A stretch of DNA of 64,000 nucleotides. Origin: Terriglobus tenax (lineage in GTDB: Bacteria > Acidobacteriota > Terriglobia > Terriglobales > Acidobacteriaceae). Shown one piece after another: positions 54,397-63,445 of this stretch; within the stretch, counting starts at the first letter, position 1, and every line of letters begins with the position of its first letter. The position numbers and the translations under genes were made by a program. Below the pieces are notes generated by a model, which did no database searches, was not told the origin of the DNA, and saw only the letters and a list, made by a program, of their open reading frames with translations. The stretch is from the NCBI RefSeq assembly GCF_025685395.1, contig NZ_JAGSYA010000004.1, positions 2,790,001-2,854,000 on the forward strand, read 5' to 3'.

Positions 54397-56025
54397 CTAG
54401 ATTCTGGTGTTGGTGGCTTCCGCCAGAATGTTGTCTGGCGTAGCCCGGCTGAGATGCACTCTGAAGTCGCTTCCAGATCTAAGGTCGAATGCCGGAATAA
54501 GTTTCGGCGCAGTAATAGCAAGAAAGTCAGATCGGTTGACATCTTGCAACACAAACGATGGGCGCTCGTCCGCTGTTTGCGGAGCGATTTCGATATGAGA
54601 GAACTCGATGTTCTTCAGGTGTCGCAGGAAAAATCCTTGTGACGGCATGGGACCAAACATATCGGGATCGGGATAGGCCTCTATTCTTTCTGGTGGATCG
54701 ATCAGGCTTTGGGCTCGGCTTTGTCCACCGCGGTGATCCATATAGAACTGCGAAATCTTAATATCTTCAATCGGGTGCCCTGGAATGCCGGAGAGAATGT
54801 TGCATAAGTTTGATTTGGAGTTGAACGATACGACGTTCGATACCAAAACTCTTTGCAGCTTCCCTGCTTCAGTGCTGCCTTTCGGTCCACGTAATCTGCC
54901 TCCAAGCCGAAAGAAGAGCGGTCCGGATTCCAGATTGCGCATCGTGATATTTGAGATCGTTATGTCTTCACAAAGAGCTCCATCTTCGCTCTCCAGTGAC
55001 AAACTATTGCAGCCTTCAAAGACGCAGTTGGTGATGGCGATGTTTTTGAATCCGCCGTTTGATTCTGTGCCGCACTTGATGCGGCCGGTGCGATAAAGTT
55101 TGAGATCATCGGGAAAGACCTTGTAGGTGCCATTGAGAACGCTACCCAGTTCGTAGTAGCCGGTGACATAGCATCCAGCGATCGTGACATTTTCAGTGGA
55201 ACGCGGGTAGCCTAGCGCTAAGCTCGATTTCGGGCAGATACCATCGTCCCATGGCGAGTTGACAGTGCAGTCAGAGACACGAACATTGCGGCAGCAATCC
55301 AGGTCGATGCCATCGCGGTCTGTGTCGATAGTGAGATTACGGATGGTCAGGTTATCGACGCCGGTGAGAAGCATGCCGAAGTGACCACCCTTCAGGATGC
55401 TGAAATCCTGAAAGAGCACATTTCTGCAGTTTTTTAGAGCAATCGCTTTGTTCCCGACACCCGCTTGTTCTGCCTTGTAGAGAGGATAGCCACCTCGAAT
55501 GTCATCTGGCTTCCACGGACCGTATGAAAGCCCTTTACCATAGATCAAGCCTGGGCCACTGATACCGATGTTCTGCAGACCTTCTCCCCAGATAAGGGAG
55601 TTGTGCCAGTGGTTGTGACCGAAGTCCTGGTAGGCCTGCATCGATGATGCTGGTTCGGCTGTGTCATAGACACCGCCCATCTCTCCGGTTGTCTGGCCGG
55701 GCAAAGGCGATGCTGCTGCCAGAATGACGCTTCCCGGAGATAGATACAGGTGCACGTTGCTCTTCAGACGAATGGAAAAACTGAGGAACTCCCCGGCCGG
55801 AAAGAAGACCGTTCCGCCACCGGCTGCAGCTACAGCCTCAATTGCGGCGTTGATGGCCGTTGTGTCCAGTTGACGGCCATCGCCGCTTGCTCCAAAACTG
55901 CGGACGTTGAAGAACGCGAAGGATTCCGGCTGAGCAGAGTTCAAAGCACGGCTTTGTCCTGCATGAGCAAGAGTTCCTGGAAAAGCGAGTGCAGAGAGTT
56001 TGAAGAGATCGCGGCGTGATTGCAT
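54397..56025 (-). CDS. GH28-like (polygalacturonase/rhamnogalacturonase family) glycoside hydrolase
   Basis: 542 residues with a Tat signal (QSRRDLFKLSALAFPGTLAHA). The parallel beta-helix begins FFNVRSFGASGDGRQLDTTAINAAIEAV, then GGGTVFFPAGEFL. The active-site strings TDRDGIDLDCC and SPWDDGICPKSS contain the catalytic aspartates, and GRIKCGTESNGG is the RIK-like motif of GH28. It should cleave alpha-galacturonide or rhamnogalacturonide links in the periplasm or outside. It is the first of two genes on this strand in the pectin locus. Confidence 0.9.
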   Translation of the reverse strand: MQSRRDLFKLSALAFPGTLAHAGQSRALNSAQPESFAFFNVRSFGASGDGRQLDTTAINAAIEAVAAAGGGTVFFPAGEFLSFSIRLKSNVHLYLSPGSVILAAASPLPGQTTGEMGGVYDTAEPASSMQAYQDFGHNHWHNSLIWGEGLQNIGISGPGLIYGKGLSYGPWKPDDIRGGYPLYKAEQAGVGNKAIALKNCRNVLFQDFSILKGGHFGMLLTGVDNLTIRNLTIDTDRDGIDLDCCRNVRVSDCTVNSPWDDGICPKSSLALGYPRSTENVTIAGCYVTGYYELGSVLNGTYKVFPDDLKLYRTGRIKCGTESNGGFKNIAITNCVFEGCNSLSLESEDGALCEDITISNITMRNLESGPLFFRLGGRLRGPKGSTEAGKLQRVLVSNVVSFNSKSNLCNILSGIPGHPIEDIKISQFYMDHRGGQSRAQSLIDPPERIEAYPDPDMFGPMPSQGFFLRHLKNIEFSHIEIAPQTADERPSFVLQDVNRSDFLAITAPKLIPAFDLRSGSDFRVHLSRATPDNILAEATNTRI

Positions 56026-56108
56026 CTGGCTGAGAGCATTAGCAGCCGCTTACGAAAAGACGCAACGATAAGACATTCTTATCGGGTAAATAGCCCGGTA
56101 ATACGGAA

Positions 56109-57356
56109 TTACCAGGTATGGACAGCTAGAACCGTTGGAGTGCCCGCCACACCATCCACCACGTCGGTTTCAATCACAATTTCCACGTTGGCAGTGGATT
56201 TAGCAGCGACGTTCTTCGGCAATTTCCCCATCAGTTCGGGCGAGAGCAAAAGCTTCACGCCCTCTGTCATACTGGGTGGCCGCAGTCCGGCAATGACGAA
56301 TGTGGTCTGGCCGGTGGAAGCAGGTATAAAACGTGCGAGTAGAGCGTAGTCCTTATGGACCTTGACGTTCGCATCGGTAGACCAATCACGTTTTTCTGGC
56401 GCTTGCCGGTCTTCAATCCAGAACTGGCTCATGTCTGGATTGTTCGCGAAATGAAACCGGAGAGGTTCAGTCATCTTGAGCGTCCAGTAGTTGTTGTAGG
56501 CCCCAAATAGAACGGCTGGGCCGCTCTTGATGTCTTCAAAGGAGGTTCTGGATTGCCCTTGAACCCTGGTCATTCGTTTATGTTCTGAAAAATACCGTGT
56601 CAGGTCTGCAATCAATCCCACGCTGCTCGCGCTCAATACCTGTGCCTGACTTACTGGATGTGTGGGGAAAACAGGGTTGGCCGCATCAATCAATTGAGAA
56701 GTATTCAACGGATGGTCATTGATGCAGATTAGAACCGGTGCAGAAGTATTGAATGCAGGGGACCAGAAGGTGTCGGCTGCATTCTGAGACCGGGCACGCA
56801 GAGAAAAAACGAGAGCAAGAACGATGGAAACTGCTGCCAGCGTAAAGATGGGCCAACGAAGCTTCGAAGACTTTCCCGGCTCCTGGGCAGCGAGCGTAAC
56901 TGCCTGCAATCGTTCTGCTGAGGCCACATCTACAGTCTTTGTTTCGTGTGAGTCTGACGGAACCGCTTGGTTCTCCAGCCATCCCGATGGGGGAGTGAAC
57001 TGAGGAATGTATGACCCCGGACGCAACGCTAGCCGCAGTTCGTCCTGGTGCTGCGGATCGTTATAGTAGTGCACCATTCGCTTTCGAATCTCGGCTGCAG
57101 TGACGCGAACAATGGGGTCGCGGACGGAATCGTAGTCCGGCTGCCTGCCAAATACTTCGATCCCAAGGACGCGTTCTTTCAACGACTCCGAGTCGCCATC
57201 AAGCGACCGGGCGACAACAAACCGCAACAGGCTGGGATACCGTTTGCTGCGATTGAACGAAGAGTCGCTCAATAGCCGATCGACCTGCTTCCAGACGGCT
57301 GCACGGTCTTCTTCCGTTGAGGGAATCCATTCGGTGGCTGATTCGTGCATCGACAT
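56109..57356 (-). CDS. Membrane-anchored probable regulator of the pectin locus
   Basis: About 415 residues from ATG 57356. The N-terminal domain (about 30-125: RSKRYPSLLRFVVARSLDGDSESLKERVLGIEVFGRQPDYDSVRDPIVRVTAAEIRKRMVHYY, cited as KERVLGIEVFGRQPDYD and DPIVRVTAAEIRKRM) recurs at the start of many large acidobacterial proteins, where I take it for a DNA-binding-like or signalling domain. One membrane span (FTLAAVSIVLALVFSL, about 170-190) separates it from an exported C-terminal domain of about 220 residues. This plan suits signal transfer across the membrane. It is divergent from the TonB receptor gene. Function is inference. Confidence 0.7.
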   Translation of the reverse strand: MSMHESATEWIPSTEEDRAAVWKQVDRLLSDSSFNRSKRYPSLLRFVVARSLDGDSESLKERVLGIEVFGRQPDYDSVRDPIVRVTAAEIRKRMVHYYNDPQHQDELRLALRPGSYIPQFTPPSGWLENQAVPSDSHETKTVDVASAERLQAVTLAAQEPGKSSKLRWPIFTLAAVSIVLALVFSLRARSQNAADTFWSPAFNTSAPVLICINDHPLNTSQLIDAANPVFPTHPVSQAQVLSASSVGLIADLTRYFSEHKRMTRVQGQSRTSFEDIKSGPAVLFGAYNNYWTLKMTEPLRFHFANNPDMSQFWIEDRQAPEKRDWSTDANVKVHKDYALLARFIPASTGQTTFVIAGLRPPSMTEGVKLLLSPELMGKLPKNVAAKSTANVEIVIETDVVDGVAGTPTVLAVHTW

Positions 57357-57377
57357 TCTGCGAAATTCTGGTTCCAA

Positions 57378-57763
57378 TCCGAATCAAAAAGCAAAGGCCT
57401 TATGACCATACAGCTCAGCGGTGGGAGATGCCATTGCGTATTTTACGTCGGGGTAAACGCCTCAAGGAAGGCTGCAGGCATATCTCTTTGCAGAGGGCCC
57501 AGACTCGGCATTAAGTATTTACAATTCAATAGTTTGCGTCGAATTCTTAACCTCTCTTATCCATCGCTCGTTATCCCGAAAGTGCTTGCAAGTGCTCGTT
57601 TGCCACTCCTAGAGTTGGCGGCGATTTAGGAACCTGGCAAACAGAGCATGTCAGCCAGGAAGGATCAAAGAGCAACAGGACTGGCCGATACGAATGGCCG
57701 GCCCCATGGAGAAAGCATATTTGTTGCCCTCAAAAGAGTGGCAACATCTCGGGAGGTACGACA
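57378..57763. other. Intergenic promoter region between the regulator and the TonB receptor
   Basis: 386 bp without a convincing gene. It contains the ribosome site GGGAGG before the TonB receptor start. Two AGTGCT-type words near 57581-57596 flank TTGCA. I see no clear terminator or large dyad. Confidence 0.5.
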
Positions 57764-60700
57764 ATGGGTGATTCAATCACAGTGGAACGGGGCAGGGTGC
57801 TCCTTAATAAGAAATGGTCGCGGCAGCGGACGCTTCATCTTGTGCTACGCGTTCGGATCTCCTGTCTGGCTGTTCTGGCTATCCTGCTCTGTATGTCGAC
57901 TGTTGGCATGGGCCAGGCCGTGGACACAGCCCAAGTGAGCGGGGTGGTTAAGGACACCTCCGGGGCGGCTATTCCGGGCGCTCAGGTGACCGTGACCAAT
58001 GTTGATAAGAACGTCGTACGGACCGTGGAGACGGTCGCTGATGGTTCTTATACCTTTGTGAACCTGGGAACGGGGTCTTATCAGATTGAGGTCAAGAGCT
58101 CGGGCTTCCGCTCTTACCTGCAAAAGGGGATCGTGCTCGCTGTCGGAGCGAATATTGCCATCTCTCCTGAACTCGCGATCGGAGAGACGACGGAACAGGT
58201 GACGGTTGAGTCAGTATCGAACAACGTTGAGATGTCGGATACCTCAACGTCACAGGTGGTGGATTCGAAACAGATTCTGAGCTTGCCGTTGAACGGTCGT
58301 CAGGTGACGTCGCTTGTCCTGCTTTCTGGAGCTGCTGCTGACGCCTCCTCATACGGCGATACTGTCAGCACGAAAACGTACGGCAGCGCAAACATCGGGG
58401 GGTCTGTTGCGATCTCTATTGCTGGAGGCCAATCGAACACGGTCAACTATGTTCTGGATGGCGGTGACCACAACAATGCGTATACCAATGTGAATCTGCC
58501 ATTTCCTTTCCCGGATGCGACGGACCAGTTCAGCATCCAGACAAGCGGTGTGAGTGCTCGATATGGGCTTCATTCCGGTGGAACCATGAATGCCGTGACC
58601 AAATCGGGAACGAATGTTTTTCACGGCAGCATTTTCGAATTCGTGCGTAATGGCGAACTCAACGCGCGTAACTACTTTTCAACCGGGCAGGACACACTGG
58701 TCCGTAATCAGTTTGGAGGAACGCTCGGTGGGCCTGTTCTTCACAACCGCTTGTTCTTCTTCGGCGGATACCAGGGAACTCGCATTTCAACCGCAACCAC
58801 CAGCAGCATTGCGTTTGTCCCCACCCAGGCGACATTGAATGGCGATTTCAGCGCAATGGCTTCAGCAGGATGTGTCACTGCGGGAGCGGTGCAGCTTAAA
58901 GACCCGGTCACGGGTGCGAATTTTGTGGGGAACCAGATTCCCACGAGTCGTTATGTGGCTCCAGCTCTTGCGCTCTTGAAGTATGTGCCGGCGAGTACAG
59001 ATCCCTGCGGCAAGATCTCTTATGGCATTCCAACCGTCGAGCATGAGGACCAGTTTATTGGCCGTGTCGATCTAACGGTCAGTGGCAAGCAGACGCTGTT
59101 CGCTCGATACTTCAAAACAATTTTGGATAACCCCGCGCCGGCATTCAATAACAACGTAATTAACACAACTAAGAATGGATTGAAGGATTACATCCACTCT
59201 GCCGTGTTTGGTCACATATACACATTCACTCCAAAGCTGATCAATTCGCTACGGTTGACGGCGACTCGATCGAATGTGAATCGTACGACGTCAGCGGGTG
59301 CGATCAATGCGAATACGATCGGTGTCCCGGTCTACCAGCCCTCCCCCAATTATTTAGCGCTCAATGTCGGTGGCTTCTTCAGCTCAGGCGGCGCTGCACC
59401 TGCGTACTACATCTCCAATGCGGTTCAAATTGCTGATGATGTGGACTGGATTATCGGAAAGCACCATCTTTCGCTTGGATGGAATGGGATCTATAACCAG
59501 CTCAACTATCAGAACATCAACAACGGCAATGGTTCATTCGGCTTCAACGGGCAGGCGACGAAGCTGGGCCTGTCAGACTTTCTACTTGGCGTAACCAGTA
59601 GCTTTGCCCAGGGCAATACCGCGATCTTTTATCCGCGGCAGAAATACATTGGAGCTTATGTCCATGACGAGATCAGGGTCGCTCCCCGTCTGACTGCACA
59701 TGTCGGCTTGCGTTGGGAGCCGTTTCTGCCCGCGGAAGACAAGAAGAATTTCCTGGATCATTTTTCTCCTGACAACTTTTCCGCTGGAATCGTCAGCAAG
59801 CAATATATCAATGCTCCTCCAGGTCTGCTGTTTATCGGCGATACCGGTGTTCCCAAGACGTATGCAAATCATCGTTATAAGCAGTTCGCTCCTCGCGTAG
59901 GTATTGCATTCGATCCGACAGGCGATGGTAAGTCCAGCATCCGCGCATCGTACGGAATCCTGTATGACTATCCGGAACTGAACTATGCATCCAAGCCGGG
60001 ACAGGGTGCGCCATTCGGTAGTTCGGTGTCACTGGCCAGCTCAACCACCGGCCTGACGAATCCTTATGCAACGTATCCGGGCGGCAATCCGTTTCCAACG
60101 CCACAGCCGCCGGTCTCTACAAGCACCTTTGTCACCTCAGGACAATACTTCAACATTCCAGTCAATCTGAAGCCCATGTACCAGCAGGTGTGGTCCTTGA
60201 GTCTTCAACGACAGTTGCCGAAATCTGTACTGCTTACAGCAACATACCTTGGCAGTAGAACGACGCACGTATGGACAGCAGGTGAGACGAATCCAGCGGT
60301 TTACATTCCCGGAAAATGCGGATCGGCTGATTGCTCCACCACCTCGAACACCAATCAACGGAGAGTGCTGTACCTCCAGAATGCGAACACCGGAAAATAC
60401 TTCGCCAATATTTTTGCGACAGATGACGGCGCCACTGCCAACTACAACGGTGTGCTCATCTCGACAAACTACCGTTCGAAGTCGCTCAATATTCTGGCGA
60501 ACTATACCTATTCACACTGCCTGAGCGATGGCAATTTTTCCGGATCGCTGGCTGCGGCGAATTTTCAGCAACCGGGAAAGAGGTCGGCGGACTACGGAAA
60601 CTGCGTATTCGATGTGCGTCATATCACCCACCTCTCGATGGTCTACACCACGCCGAAAGTCGGTAGTGGATGGACCGGCAGGCTTCTTGGTCAATGGAAG

Positions 60701-61123
60701 ATTTCGCCCCTTGCCACAATTCAAAGCGGTAACTACTTCTCTCCTGTATCGGGTGCCGACAACTCACGTAGCGGTGTTGGACTTGATCGTCCGAATATCG
60801 TTGGAGAGCGCTATCTGAAGAACAATGCGACCCATACCTGGCTCAATCCTGCGGGCTTCCAGGCAAATGCGATTGGAACTTTTGGGAATGCCGGCGCTTA
60901 TTCTCTGCAAGGACCAGGCTTCTTCAGTATTGACGCCGCTTTGAGCCGCTACGTTACGTTATTCCACGAGCACACCGTAGAGATTCGATTCGAAGCTTTC
61001 AACGCGCTCAATCATGTGAACTACGGCAACCCTACCAGTAGTATCGCTAGCTCAAACTTCGGGCGGATTACTTCGGCGAAATCGCCGCGTGCGCTTCAGT
61101 TCGCTGCAAAGTACAGCTTCTAA
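57764..61123 (+). CDS. TonB-dependent receptor with N-terminal carboxypeptidase-regulatory-like domain
   Basis: 1119 residues; start supported by GGGAGG eight bases before the ATG. After a signal segment (LAVLAILLCMSTVGMGQA) comes an Ig-like carboxypeptidase-regulatory domain (QVSGVVKDTSGAAIPGAQVTVTNVD ... GSYTFVNLGTGSYQIEV), a plug region with ILSLPLNGRQVTSLVLLSGAA, and a large barrel to the final ALQFAAKYSF with an aromatic end for BAM recognition. This Oar-like type is the usual polysaccharide or oligosaccharide receptor of Acidobacteriota. It probably takes up pectic oligosaccharides produced by the enzymes around it. No SusD partner is encoded beside it. Confidence 0.94.
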   Translation: MGDSITVERGRVLLNKKWSRQRTLHLVLRVRISCLAVLAILLCMSTVGMGQAVDTAQVSGVVKDTSGAAIPGAQVTVTNVDKNVVRTVETVADGSYTFVNLGTGSYQIEVKSSGFRSYLQKGIVLAVGANIAISPELAIGETTEQVTVESVSNNVEMSDTSTSQVVDSKQILSLPLNGRQVTSLVLLSGAAADASSYGDTVSTKTYGSANIGGSVAISIAGGQSNTVNYVLDGGDHNNAYTNVNLPFPFPDATDQFSIQTSGVSARYGLHSGGTMNAVTKSGTNVFHGSIFEFVRNGELNARNYFSTGQDTLVRNQFGGTLGGPVLHNRLFFFGGYQGTRISTATTSSIAFVPTQATLNGDFSAMASAGCVTAGAVQLKDPVTGANFVGNQIPTSRYVAPALALLKYVPASTDPCGKISYGIPTVEHEDQFIGRVDLTVSGKQTLFARYFKTILDNPAPAFNNNVINTTKNGLKDYIHSAVFGHIYTFTPKLINSLRLTATRSNVNRTTSAGAINANTIGVPVYQPSPNYLALNVGGFFSSGGAAPAYYISNAVQIADDVDWIIGKHHLSLGWNGIYNQLNYQNINNGNGSFGFNGQATKLGLSDFLLGVTSSFAQGNTAIFYPRQKYIGAYVHDEIRVAPRLTAHVGLRWEPFLPAEDKKNFLDHFSPDNFSAGIVSKQYINAPPGLLFIGDTGVPKTYANHRYKQFAPRVGIAFDPTGDGKSSIRASYGILYDYPELNYASKPGQGAPFGSSVSLASSTTGLTNPYATYPGGNPFPTPQPPVSTSTFVTSGQYFNIPVNLKPMYQQVWSLSLQRQLPKSVLLTATYLGSRTTHVWTAGETNPAVYIPGKCGSADCSTTSNTNQRRVLYLQNANTGKYFANIFATDDGATANYNGVLISTNYRSKSLNILANYTYSHCLSDGNFSGSLAAANFQQPGKRSADYGNCVFDVRHITHLSMVYTTPKVGSGWTGRLLGQWKISPLATIQSGNYFSPVSGADNSRSGVGLDRPNIVGERYLKNNATHTWLNPAGFQANAIGTFGNAGAYSLQGPGFFSIDAALSRYVTLFHEHTVEIRFEAFNALNHVNYGNPTSSIASSNFGRITSAKSPRALQFAAKYSF

Positions 61124-61140
61124 ACAGGAAGAGGAATTTC

Positions 61141-62322
61141 ATGTTGATGAACCGGCGTCAATTTACTGCGGGAGCCGCCAGCGCTTTGGCACTCAGGGCC
61201 TTTGCGCAAACACCAAATCCACTCACGAAGTGGAAAGGAAAGCTGAAGATTGTCCCGGCAACGCCGGAGAGCGATCGTCACTCTATCCACAGCTACTTCA
61301 ATGTCTCTCCGGAAAGTCCGGACGGGAAGTGGCTGCTCTATTACAGCTCTGGAGTCGCGAATGGCGAGTCCGGCGACATCCGGATATTGAACCGCAAGTC
61401 CGGCGAAGTAAAGATCATCGCCTCGAACATTACAACCGAGGACGCACACCGCGTGGCGTGCCAGCAGTGGGTGGCAAATGGAAAGAAGATCGTCTTCCAT
61501 GATTTCCGCGAGGGTTCCACTGCAGTGGTTTGCATCGATCTGCAAACTGGCAAAGAGAAGGTGCTGGCAAATGATCGTCTGGTGTGGTGGGGAGCGCCTT
61601 CCGGCGTGCTTGTGCCGCTCTACGGAAAGCAGTGGAATCCCGGCAAATATCCTGACCTGCAGTTTGCCAACGTTGAGACGGGTGAGATCACAACCATCGT
61701 CAAGGCTGCTGATGTCCGTGCGCAGTATCCGGAGCAGGTGAAGAAAGAATTTGGCGACAAGCCCATCTCTATCTGTTTTCCCGCGATGAGTCCCGATGGA
61801 AGCCGTGTGTTCTTCAAACTCGCGGTGGCTGAAATCAATCCCGATGGAAACTTCAGGTCTCCTTCAAACTCTTATCGCGAGACCATTGTCTGCTACGACG
61901 TACGTGCGAGGAAGTTTCTCTTTATCGAGCCGCGATGGGGACATCCGGCGTGGCTTGCGGACTCGCGCCGCATCATCAACTATGGCCCTGTGCTCACCGA
62001 TAGCAACACCGGCATCGACACAAAGATTCCCGGCGTTCCGGGATTTCCGGGATCACACCCTTCAGCCACTCCAGACCAGAAGTTGTTTGTGACGGATGTT
62101 GATCTTTCGAAGCAGGAGAAGGTGCCAGGCCTGTGGGGCGTTGCAGTAGGCCTGCTTGAAGGTGGAGATTCGACGATCATTCATCGTTTCGACAATGCTC
62201 ACGGGGCGACTACATGGCGTCACAACCACCCTCACCCCGTTTCCAGCCCAGACAATCAACGGATTTATTTCAACGTCAACGCGGGCACTTGGACGCGGCT
62301 CTTTGTCGCTCAGGCCGGATAA
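61141..62322 (+). CDS. Oligogalacturonate-lyase-like (PL22-like) exported protein
   Basis: 393 residues with a Tat signal (NRRQFTAGAASALALRAFAQ). The body is a seven-bladed propeller with SPDGKWLLYYSSG, MSPDGSRVFFKLAV and a C-terminal RHNHPHPVSSPDNQRIYFN, in which the HxHPHP string matches the metal-binding end of oligogalacturonate lyases (PL22). AHRVACQQWVANG, with a His and the QW motif, fits too. It should split unsaturated or saturated digalacturonides by beta-elimination in the periplasm. It lies 17 bp after the TonB receptor gene with a ribosome site GAGGAA. Confidence 0.82.
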   Translation: MLMNRRQFTAGAASALALRAFAQTPNPLTKWKGKLKIVPATPESDRHSIHSYFNVSPESPDGKWLLYYSSGVANGESGDIRILNRKSGEVKIIASNITTEDAHRVACQQWVANGKKIVFHDFREGSTAVVCIDLQTGKEKVLANDRLVWWGAPSGVLVPLYGKQWNPGKYPDLQFANVETGEITTIVKAADVRAQYPEQVKKEFGDKPISICFPAMSPDGSRVFFKLAVAEINPDGNFRSPSNSYRETIVCYDVRARKFLFIEPRWGHPAWLADSRRIINYGPVLTDSNTGIDTKIPGVPGFPGSHPSATPDQKLFVTDVDLSKQEKVPGLWGVAVGLLEGGDSTIIHRFDNAHGATTWRHNHPHPVSSPDNQRIYFNVNAGTWTRLFVAQAG

Positions 62323-62338
62323 CCTTATGGAGAATACG

Positions 62339-63445
62339 ATGAAACTGACGCTACGTGCGCTTGGATCAGTAGGAATACTTGCGGTTTGTCTCTCTGCTAT
62401 TGTTCCAGCTCAAGGTCAAACAATTCCTGCAGAATATGCTCCCATCCAGATTGGCAAAGGGCTTGCGAAGGATTTCAGCAATCGCAGTGTCCAGGGTAAG
62501 AACGTTGTCATCTATCCCGAGATCTGCGCATGGTATGGCTCTCTTATCTACGCCCGCGAGGCCCACGATAAGCAGCTTTTGGAAGCTTTGCAAAAACGGT
62601 TCGAGGATTTGCTTGCGTTCAATAATCAGGCGCGCGTGCCGAACACCAGACACGTCGACTTCGATGTCTTTGGCGTCGTTCCGCTGGAGTTGTATATGCA
62701 GACAGGCGAAAAGCGATACCTGGAAATGGGGCTTCGTTTCGCCGACCTGCAGTGGGAAAGCCCACAAGCAGACGGGCTCTCAAGCGAGACGCGCTACTGG
62801 ATTGACGACATGTATATGTTGACGATCCTTCAGCTTGAAGCATATCGCGCGACCAAAAATCCGAAGTATCTTCTGCGTGGCGCAAAAGAGATGGCGGCTT
62901 ACATTCAGAAGCTGCAACAGCCAAATGGGCTCTTCTTCCATTCTCCAGACGCGAAATACTTTTGGGGAAGAGGCAATGGCTGGGTGGCAGCCGGCATGAC
63001 GGAGATGCTGACCTCTCTTCCCAAGAGCAACCCGAATTATCCCGTCATTCTTGCTGGATACAAGAAGATGATGTCTGCATTGCTTGCATCGCAAGGCAAG
63101 GACGGTGTGTGGCGTCAGCTTCTTGATAAAGAAGAATCGTGGGCGGAGTCTTCATCCAGCGGTATGTTTACCTTCGCATTCGCCGAAGGCGTGCGCAATG
63201 GCTGGCTGGCAAAAGACCTTTACAGTCCTGCTGTCTATCGCGCGTGGACAGGCGTGAGTGGCTTGGTCGATCAAAACTCTCTTGTCACCAGTGTTTGCGA
63301 AGGAACAAATAAAGAAGATTCGCTTACGTACTACCTGTTGAGAAAGCGCCGCACCGGTGACTTGCACGGCCAGGCGGCTGTACTATGGGCAGCCACGGCA
63401 ATGGCTCGGCTTGAATCGTCCGATAAAGTGGTGGCGGCAAAATAG
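62339..63445 (+). CDS. GH105-like unsaturated rhamnogalacturonyl hydrolase
   Basis: 368 residues from ATG 62339 (GGAG six bases upstream). A signal peptide (LRALGSVGILAVCLSAIVPAQGQ) is followed by an (alpha/alpha)6 barrel. Key strings are TRYWIDDMYMLTILQ with the Asp pair, KYFWGRGNGWVAAGMTEML (the RGNGW motif of GH88/GH105), ESSSSGMFTFAFAEGVRNGWL and the C-terminal GTNKEDSLTYYLLR. The enzyme should remove unsaturated uronyl residues from products of pectate or rhamnogalacturonan lyases. It lies in one operon with the lyase-like gene; its stop overlaps the SGNH start. Confidence 0.87.
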   Translation: MKLTLRALGSVGILAVCLSAIVPAQGQTIPAEYAPIQIGKGLAKDFSNRSVQGKNVVIYPEICAWYGSLIYAREAHDKQLLEALQKRFEDLLAFNNQARVPNTRHVDFDVFGVVPLELYMQTGEKRYLEMGLRFADLQWESPQADGLSSETRYWIDDMYMLTILQLEAYRATKNPKYLLRGAKEMAAYIQKLQQPNGLFFHSPDAKYFWGRGNGWVAAGMTEMLTSLPKSNPNYPVILAGYKKMMSALLASQGKDGVWRQLLDKEESWAESSSSGMFTFAFAEGVRNGWLAKDLYSPAVYRAWTGVSGLVDQNSLVTSVCEGTNKEDSLTYYLLRKRRTGDLHGQAAVLWAATAMARLESSDKVVAAK

